Below the pieces are notes generated by a model that saw nothing but the letters and a program-made list of their open reading frames with translations, ran no database searches and was not told the origin of the DNA. From contig JAXDNY010000076.1 of assembly GCA_034669145.1 (NCBI GenBank), forward strand, positions 1 to 64,000: a stretch of DNA of 64,000 nucleotides, read 5' to 3'. The stretch comes from PALSA-894 sp034669145. Lineage in GTDB: Bacteria; Pseudomonadota; Alphaproteobacteria; Rhizobiales; Xanthobacteraceae. Position 1 is the first letter of the stretch, and every line of letters starts with the position of its first letter. A program made the position numbers and the translations under genes. Shown in pieces: positions 58,358-64,000 of the stretch.

Positions 58358-59283
58358 CACATCCGCCGTGCTAGTTTCGGATCGAGCCGGTCGCGCAAGC
58401 CGTCGCCCAGCACGTTGACGGCAAGCACGGTGAGCGCGAGGCAGATTCCAGGGAAGAAGATGTTGTGCGGATAGATGCGGAACAGGCCGCGGCCCTCCGC
58501 CATGATGTTCCCCCAGGTCGGCGTTTCGGGCGGAATGCCGATGCCGAGAAACGACAGGATCGCTTCGAGCAGGATGGCGTTGGCGCAGATGAACGTGCCC
58601 TGCACGATCAGCGCCGGGATCGTGTTGGGCAGGATGTGGCGGAACAGCAGGAGATGCGTCGGCGTGCCGGCACAGATCGCCGCCTCGACATAGGGCTCCT
58701 CGCGCACCGAGAGCACGATCGAGCGCACGAGGCGCACCACGCGCGGGATTTCCGGCACGATGATCGCGACGATCACGCTCGTGAGGCCGGACCGGAACAG
58801 CGAAACGAGCGCGATCGCCAGCAGAATCGCCGGTATCGCCATCAGCCCGTCCATCAGGCGCATCACGATGGCATCGACCCAGCGGATGTAGCCGGCGATA
58901 AGGCCGATGAAGAGGCCGATCGCAATCGAGATCACCGCCACCGTGATGCCGATGATGAGCGACACGCGCGCGCCGTAGACCACGCGGCTGTAGATGTCGC
59001 GGCCGAGGCTGTCGGTGCCCATGCGATACGTGAACGTCCGCGTCGTGCCGTCGTCGTTGCGGATGGTCTGTTCGATGCCGGGCACGCGGTTGCGGAACGA
59101 CGGATTGATCTCGGACGGGCTCTTGGTGCCGAGCCAAGGCGCCGCGAGCCCGATCAGGATCATGAACAGGATGACGACCGCGCCGAAGATGATGCCGCCG
59201 TCGCGCGCGAGCCGCTTGGACAGGCCGGGCTTCGGGGCGGGCGCGGCTTTCTCGCCGGCCAGAAGGGCGGGCTCGACGCTCAA
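58357..59283 (-). CDS. Oligopeptide-type ABC transporter permease (DppC type)
   Basis: A 308-residue permease with an N-terminal cytoplasmic stretch, a first helix (GGIIFGAVVILFMILIGLAAPW), a periplasmic loop with HRMGTDSLGRDIYSRVVYGAR-like TYRMGTDSLGRDIYSRV, and the EAA loop YVEAAICAGTPTHLLLFRHILPN. It pairs with the DppB-type permease. The ATG overlaps that gene by four bases. Confidence 0.95.
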   Translation of the reverse strand: MSVEPALLAGEKAAPAPKPGLSKRLARDGGIIFGAVVILFMILIGLAAPWLGTKSPSEINPSFRNRVPGIEQTIRNDDGTTRTFTYRMGTDSLGRDIYSRVVYGARVSLIIGITVAVISIAIGLFIGLIAGYIRWVDAIVMRLMDGLMAIPAILLAIALVSLFRSGLTSVIVAIIVPEIPRVVRLVRSIVLSVREEPYVEAAICAGTPTHLLLFRHILPNTIPALIVQGTFICANAILLEAILSFLGIGIPPETPTWGNIMAEGRGLFRIYPHNIFFPGICLALTVLAVNVLGDGLRDRLDPKLARRM

Positions 59284-60221
59284 TAGCGTATCCTCGGATC
59301 GAGCAGCGTGTAGGCGAGATCGACGAGCAGGTTGATCAGCACATACACGAATGAGAACAGCAGGATCACCGCCTGGATGGTCGGGTAATCGCGCGCCAGC
59401 ACCGCGTCGACGGTAAGGCGGCCGAGGCCCGGAATGGTGAACACGCTTTCGGTGACGACCACGCCGCCGATCAGCAGCGCGACACCGAGGCCGATCACGG
59501 TGACGATCGGTACGGCAGCGTTCTTGAGCGCATGCCGGAACAGGACCTTGATCTCGACCTGTCCCTTGGCGCGGGCGGTGCGGATGTAATCCTCGCCCAT
59601 GACGTCGAGCACGCTGGTGCGCGTCATGCGCGCGATCAGCGCGATGTAGATGATCGAGAGGGTGACAGAGGGCAGGATCAGCCGCTGCAGGAAGCCGCCG
59701 AAGCCGTCGCCGATGCGCTGGTACCCCTGCACGGGCAGCCAGTTGAGCTTGATGGCAAACAGATAGATCAGCGAATAGCCGATGACGAACACCGGCACCG
59801 AAAAGCCGAGCACCGAAAAGCCCATCACGATCTTGTCGATCAGGGTACCTTGCTTGTAGGCGGCGAGCACGCCGAGCGGCACCGCGACGCAGACCGCGAT
59901 GGTAATGGTGGCGAGCGAGAGCGCGAGCGTCGGCTCGAGCCGGCTCGCGATCAGCTCCGCGACGGTCTTCTTGAAGAAGAAGGATTCGCCGAAGTCGCCG
60001 CGCAGGATGTTGCCGAACCAGATGAAGAACTGCGTGAAGATCGGCTGGTCGAGACCGAGGCTGTTGCGGATCGCGGCGACCTGCTCGGAATTGGCGTTGT
60101 CACCCGCAATGACGGCGGCCGGATCGCCGGGCGTCAGCCGCAGCATCAGGAATACGAACACCGCGACGATCAGCATCACGGGAACGGTGGCGGCGAGGCG
60201 GCGCAGGATATAGCCGAGCAT
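59280..60221 (-). CDS. Oligopeptide-type ABC transporter permease (DppB type)
   Basis: A 313-residue permease. It starts MLGYILRRLAATVPVMLIV, then LTPGDPAAVIAGDNA, LGLDQPIFTQF and the EAA loop YIRTARAKGQVEIKVLFRHALKNA, all standard for DppB. Six membrane helices. It forms the channel with the DppC-type partner. It lies 54 bases after the second binding-protein gene. Confidence 0.95.
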   Translation of the reverse strand: MLGYILRRLAATVPVMLIVAVFVFLMLRLTPGDPAAVIAGDNANSEQVAAIRNSLGLDQPIFTQFFIWFGNILRGDFGESFFFKKTVAELIASRLEPTLALSLATITIAVCVAVPLGVLAAYKQGTLIDKIVMGFSVLGFSVPVFVIGYSLIYLFAIKLNWLPVQGYQRIGDGFGGFLQRLILPSVTLSIIYIALIARMTRTSVLDVMGEDYIRTARAKGQVEIKVLFRHALKNAAVPIVTVIGLGVALLIGGVVVTESVFTIPGLGRLTVDAVLARDYPTIQAVILLFSFVYVLINLLVDLAYTLLDPRIRY

Positions 60222-60275
60222 GGTTCTACCGAGCCGCGCAGAGCGGCGACGTGCGCGGGGCTCCAGTCGAGATCG

Positions 60276-61844
60276 TCATTTCACCTCGATGTTCCACATC
60301 GCGAGCGATCCGGCCGCGAGCAGCCCGACCACGTTCTTGCGGAAGGCCTGCGGCTGAACGTACTGGCCGAGCTGAAGATGGGTCGGGTAGTCGAGCGCAC
60401 GCAACTGCACGGCCTCCGCGATCGCCTTCTGTTTGCCCGGATCGGTCTCCTTGGAGAAGGCGTCACGCAGCTTTTCCATCTCGGCATCGCAGGGCCAGCC
60501 GAACGTGGCCTTCTCGCAACTGGCATTGAGGAACGAGGTTGCGACCGGGTCCATGATCTCGAGCGAACTCCACGAGGTCAGGAAGGCGCTCCAGCCGCCG
60601 GCATTCGGCGGGTCCTTCTTGGTCCGCCGGCTCACAAGTGTCTGCCAATCCATCGCCTGCAGATCGACCTTGAACCCGGCCTTTTCCATCAGGGATTTCG
60701 TGACCGGCGCAAGGTTGCTGAGCGAGGAGATGTCGGTCGACTGCATCAGCACAACCGGCGTGCCGTCGTAGCCCGCCTCCTGCAACAGGGCGCGCGCGCT
60801 GGCGAAGTCCGAGCCGAACTTGTCGTCCCAGCCCTTGGTGGACTGAAACGGCGAACCGCACGGGAACAGCGACTTGCATTCGACGTACCAGCGCGAATTG
60901 CCGATCACGGCCTCGAGCAGATCCTTCTGGTTGAGCGCATAGGCAACGGCGAGGCGGATTTTCGGATTGTCGAACGGCTTGTGCAGCGTGTTGAAGCGCA
61001 GCGCGTTCTGCCTGCCGGCACGATTGTAGACGAACAGCTCGATATTCTTGTCCTCGGCGATCAGTGGCAGCAGGTCGTGCGGCGGAGCTTCGAGGAAGTC
61101 GATCTCGCCGTTGATCAATGCGTTCATCTGGGTCTGGGGGTCCGCGATCCAGATCCACTCCACCCGATCGACCTTCGCGACCTTGCCGCCCGAAAGCCCG
61201 GAAGCAGGCTCCGCGCGCGGCTTGTATTTCGTGTTCTTCAGATAGACCGCCTTCTCGCCGGCGCGCCATTCGTCGGCCTTGAAGATAAAAGGGCCGGAGC
61301 CGGTGTAGTCGGTGATCTGCTTGCTCGGATCTGTGTCGGCGACGCGCTTTGGCATCATGAACGGCACGTTGGCGCCGGGCTTGGCCAACGTCTGCAGCAC
61401 GAGCCCGTAGGGCTCCTTCAGCGTCATGCGGATGGTTTTCGCATCCGGCGCCGCAAGCTCGGCGACGAAGGACATGAGCTTCTGGCCCATGGCGTCACGC
61501 GCGCCCCAGCGCTTGAGCGAAGCGACGCAGTCGTCGGCCTTGACCGGCGCGCCGTCGTGCCATTCGAGCCCGTCGCGCAGCGTGAAGGTCCAGATCAGCT
61601 TGTCGGCCGAGGTCTCGTGGCGGTCGACCATCTGCGGCTTGACGGCGAGCTGCTCGTCGAGGGCGAACAGCGTGTCGTAGATCATGTAGCCGTGGTTCAC
61701 GGTGATCAGCGCCGTGGTCCAGATCGGATCGACGATCTTGAGGTCGGAGTGCATCGCGGCGCGCAGCGTCTTCGCTGCCGCCGGCGTGCAGAGGAGGGCG
61801 CCAAGAGTGAGCGCTGCCGCGAGGTGCTTCCAGCGCGAAGCCAT
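60276..61844 (-). CDS. ABC transporter substrate-binding protein, family 5 (second copy)
   Basis: A 522-residue periplasmic receptor of the DppA/OppA type with a signal peptide (cut near AAAKTLRAAMH). IVDPIWTTALITVNHGYMIYDTLFA, TGSGPFIFKADEW and LQAMDWQTLVSRRTKKDPPNAGGW (quoted in part) parallel the upstream paralogue closely. The two proteins are probably products of a tandem duplication and may deliver different ligands to one membrane complex. Ligands of this family include peptides, opines and glycosides. Confidence 0.94.
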   Translation of the reverse strand: MASRWKHLAAALTLGALLCTPAAAKTLRAAMHSDLKIVDPIWTTALITVNHGYMIYDTLFALDEQLAVKPQMVDRHETSADKLIWTFTLRDGLEWHDGAPVKADDCVASLKRWGARDAMGQKLMSFVAELAAPDAKTIRMTLKEPYGLVLQTLAKPGANVPFMMPKRVADTDPSKQITDYTGSGPFIFKADEWRAGEKAVYLKNTKYKPRAEPASGLSGGKVAKVDRVEWIWIADPQTQMNALINGEIDFLEAPPHDLLPLIAEDKNIELFVYNRAGRQNALRFNTLHKPFDNPKIRLAVAYALNQKDLLEAVIGNSRWYVECKSLFPCGSPFQSTKGWDDKFGSDFASARALLQEAGYDGTPVVLMQSTDISSLSNLAPVTKSLMEKAGFKVDLQAMDWQTLVSRRTKKDPPNAGGWSAFLTSWSSLEIMDPVATSFLNASCEKATFGWPCDAEMEKLRDAFSKETDPGKQKAIAEAVQLRALDYPTHLQLGQYVQPQAFRKNVVGLLAAGSLAMWNIEVK

Positions 61845-61889
61845 GACCCCTCCTTTGCGCCCGTGAATCCGGGCCGCCGCGCGGCGCCG

Positions 61890-63476
61890 TTACGACTGGC
61901 TCTTCTTCTCCACGTTCCAGAACACCGGCGCGGGCGCGGTCGGAATGCCCTCAATATTCTTGCGCACCGCGGCCGGCAGATACCACTGGCCGAGGAATAC
62001 GTGCGTGGTGAACTCGGTGTTGCGCTTCTGCACCGCGGCGGCGATGTCCTTCTGCTTGCCCGGGTCGGTCTCGCGCGCGAACTGGTCGCGTAGTTTTTCA
62101 GTCACCTCGTCGCACGGCCAGCCGAACATCGCCTTGTCGCATCCCGCATTAGCAAAGCCCGCCATCACCGGATTGAGAATGTCGGCCGAGACCCACGAGG
62201 TCATGAACGCATTCCAGCCGCCGGCGTTGGGCGGATCCCTCTTGGAGCGGCGCGCGACCAGCGTCTGCCAGTCCATCGATTGCATGTCGACCTTGAAGCC
62301 GCCTTTCTCCATCAGCGACTTGGCGACCGGCGCGAGGTTGGTCAGCACCTGCAGGTCGGTCGAGTGCATCAGCACCACGGGGGTCCCATCATAGCCGGCT
62401 TCCTTGAGCAGGTCGCGCGACTTCTGGAAGTTGGACTCGAGCAGTCCCGCCATCGCGGCGTCGCTCGCCATCGCGGTGCCGCACGGGAATTCCGCCTTGC
62501 AGGTCTTGTAATAGGTCGGGTCGCCGATCACCGCGTCGAGGAAGTCCTTCTGATTGAAGGCGTACCACAGCGCCTGGCGCACCTTCGGATTGTTGAACGG
62601 CGGATGCAGATGGTTGGGGCGGAACGTGTATTGATTGCCGAGCGGGTTCCAGTCGACCAGCTTCACGTTCTTGTCACTCTTGACCAGTGGAAGCAGGTCG
62701 TGGGACGGCGCTTCGATGTAGTCGATCTCGCCGCCGAGCAGCGCGTTGATGGCCTGCTGCTGGTCGGAGATCGCGAGCCATTCGACGCGGTCGACCTTCA
62801 CGACCTTGCCGCCGGCCAGACCCGAAGCGGGCTCGGAGCGCGGCTTGTACTTGTCGAACTTGACGTAGACCGCCTTGTCGCCCGCCTTCCATTCATCCTT
62901 CTTGAACACGAAGGGGCCGGAGCCGGTGAAATCGGAAATCTGCGTGTTGGGATCGGTGTCGGCGACGCGCTTCGGCATCATGAAAGGCACGTTCGACGAC
63001 GGCTTGCCGAGCGCGAACACCAGAAGGCCGGTCTGCTCCTTGAGCTTGACCGTGAAGGTCTTGGCATCGCCGACCGTGATCGTGTCGACGAAGCCCATCA
63101 CCTTCTGGGCGAGCGAATCCTTGGCGGCCCAGCGCTTGATCGAGGCGACGCAATCCTCCGCGGTGACGGGCTTGCCGTCGTGCCAGAGCAGGCCGTCGCG
63201 CAAGGTGAACGTGTAGGTGAGCTTGTCCGCGCTGACGTCGAATTTGTCGACCATTTGCGGCTTGATCTCGCCCTTCTCGTCCATGGCGAAGAGCGTGTCG
63301 TAGACCATGTAGCCGTGGTTGCGCGTGATGTAGGCGGTGGTCCAGATCGGATCGACGATCTTGACGTCGGAATGCATCACCGCCTTCAGCGTGACCTGCG
63401 CGCCGGCGGCGCCGCAGGGCAGGGCGAGGATGGCGGCCAAGCCGAGGACTTTTGCGAGGCCCGTTGTCGTGCGCAT
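61890..63476 (-). CDS. ABC transporter substrate-binding protein, family 5 (first copy)
   Basis: A 528-residue receptor with a signal peptide (ALPCGAAGAQVTLK). Mature segments KIVDPIWTTAYITRNHGYMVYDTLFA (quoted in part), FTGSGPFVFKKDEW and MQSMDWQTLVARRSKRDPPNAGGW align with the next gene throughout, differing mostly conservatively. It is the promoter-proximal gene of the operon receptor-receptor-DppB-DppC-ATPase. It is separated from its paralogue by 45 bases. Confidence 0.94.
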   Translation of the reverse strand: MRTTTGLAKVLGLAAILALPCGAAGAQVTLKAVMHSDVKIVDPIWTTAYITRNHGYMVYDTLFAMDEKGEIKPQMVDKFDVSADKLTYTFTLRDGLLWHDGKPVTAEDCVASIKRWAAKDSLAQKVMGFVDTITVGDAKTFTVKLKEQTGLLVFALGKPSSNVPFMMPKRVADTDPNTQISDFTGSGPFVFKKDEWKAGDKAVYVKFDKYKPRSEPASGLAGGKVVKVDRVEWLAISDQQQAINALLGGEIDYIEAPSHDLLPLVKSDKNVKLVDWNPLGNQYTFRPNHLHPPFNNPKVRQALWYAFNQKDFLDAVIGDPTYYKTCKAEFPCGTAMASDAAMAGLLESNFQKSRDLLKEAGYDGTPVVLMHSTDLQVLTNLAPVAKSLMEKGGFKVDMQSMDWQTLVARRSKRDPPNAGGWNAFMTSWVSADILNPVMAGFANAGCDKAMFGWPCDEVTEKLRDQFARETDPGKQKDIAAAVQKRNTEFTTHVFLGQWYLPAAVRKNIEGIPTAPAPVFWNVEKKSQS

Positions 63477-63638
63477 GGACTATCTCCGGTCGGGGGATTA
63501 CGTGCCGGGATGCTAACGGGCGGCGGCCGGAACGCCAAGCCGCTTTGGCAGGCTCGACTGCGCGGCAAATGGCGCCCCGAGCGGCAATTGGAGAGGCATG
63601 ACGCGGGTGGCAGAGGTTGAGAAGGTGGGTAGGTTGTA

Positions 63639-64000
63639 GTGCGACGGGCAATTCTGGCGGTGACGATGCTATGGGCCGCGCTGACGCAGGCGTTGGCGCA
63701 GCAGAGCGAGACCATCGATCAGGCGCTGTGCCGCATGATCGAGGGCGCGGCGGCGGCGCACGGCCTGCCGGCCGGTTTCTTCACGCGCCTGATCTGGCAG
63801 GAGAGCAGCTTTCGCCCGCACGTGACCAGCGGGGCGGGTGCGCAAGGCGTGGCGCAGTTCATGCCGGGGACCGCCGCCGAGCGCGGGCTTGGCGATCCGT
63901 TCGACCCCGAGCAGGCCCTTCCGAAGTCGGCCGAGCTGCTGGCAGACCTGCGCCAGCGCTTCGGCAATCTCGGGCTCGCGGCGGCGGCCTACAACGGTGG
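63639..64000 (+). CDS. Lytic transglycosylase (SLT domain), 3' truncated by window edge
   Basis: A frame open from GTG 63639 to the end of the window, about 120 residues. It has a signal peptide (AILAVTMLWAALTQALAQQ) and the start of an SLT domain: FFTRLIWQESSFRPHVTSGAGAQGVAQFMPGTA (quoted in part), with the catalytic Glu in WQESSF, and AAAAYNGG at the edge. It should cleave peptidoglycan glycan strands in the periplasm. Divergent from the oligopeptide ABC operon. Confidence 0.92.
   Translation, partial: MRRAILAVTMLWAALTQALAQQSETIDQALCRMIEGAAAAHGLPAGFFTRLIWQESSFRPHVTSGAGAQGVAQFMPGTAAERGLGDPFDPEQALPKSAELLADLRQRFGNLGLAAAAYNG

Noticed and set aside
59532..62093. An 853-codon plus-strand frame
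   Set aside because: It is antisense to the DppB permease and family 5 receptor genes, which have intact signatures; the translated product is Arg/Asp/Gly-rich nonsense.

Overview
This window is chromosomal DNA of a GC-rich alphaproteobacterium, most likely a Hyphomicrobiales member close to the Bradyrhizobium/Rhodopseudomonas/Pseudolabrys group. This is an inference from four things: a circularly permuted two-piece tmRNA whose tag reads ANDNYAPVAQAA, an alpha-type SspB, the gene set thyA-folA-hflK-hflC-DUF2065-degP-serB-miaA-ilv, and many intergenic palindromic repeats of the kind common in that group. No rRNA, tRNA, CRISPR array, integrase or transposase was seen.

Layout. 1-6.4 kb: the 3' end of an AsmA-family gene, a ribbon-helix-helix/DUF4169 pair, fumC, a cytochrome P450 and sspB. 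6.5-6.8 kb: tmRNA (ssrA), co-directional with and just upstream of sspB. 6.85-10.9 kb: an accessory stretch with repeat DNA, a structured GC-rich segment ending in a perfect SOS-type box, a low-GC DUF5677 gene, an XRE regulator divergent from a Tat-signal protein with a palindrome between them, three tiny genes and a gene fragment. 11-14.5 kb: a tctBAC tricarboxylate transporter operon. 14.6-16.6 kb: a sugar epimerase-like gene, a glycosyltransferase and a decayed tctC relic.

16.7-26 kb: thyA-GNAT-folA, then hflK-hflC-DUF2065, a divergent TPR protein/winged-helix regulator pair, and degP. Nucleotide synthesis and inner-membrane/periplasmic protein quality control lie side by side. 26-31 kb: a sugar-type ABC transporter without its ATPase, with a repeat element wedged between the two permease genes, then DUF427 and an MFS gene. 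31-36 kb: serB and miaA with overlapping divergent 5' ends, msrQ, a haloacid dehalogenase, an M20 peptidase and a PIN/Phd toxin-antitoxin pair. 36.3-41.9 kb: the branched-chain amino acid locus (attenuator leader, ilvB, ilvN, ilvC), with an LLM flavin enzyme and a MazEF-type pair placed between ilvN and ilvC.

41.9-64 kb: an M4 metallopeptidase without a signal peptide, a frameshifted SnoaL-like gene, an LTA-synthase-like sulfatase, a taurine/nitrate-type ABC pair with a periplasmic hydrolase, a shikimate dehydrogenase homologue, a catabolic operon (SCP2-like protein, alpha/beta hydrolase, MmgE/PrpD, TRAP solute receptor) beside an ADP-forming acyl-CoA synthetase, a cytochrome P460, a complete oligopeptide-type ABC operon with two tandem paralogous binding proteins, and the 5' part of a lytic transglycosylase.

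The most informative points are the ssrA-sspB adjacency with full pairing evidence for the permuted tmRNA, the ilv attenuator, a repeat element whose insertion keeps translational coupling through a new mini-ORF, a 90-bp in-frame insertion in the MmgE/PrpD gene, and an apparently orphan SOS box beside a structured non-coding segment.
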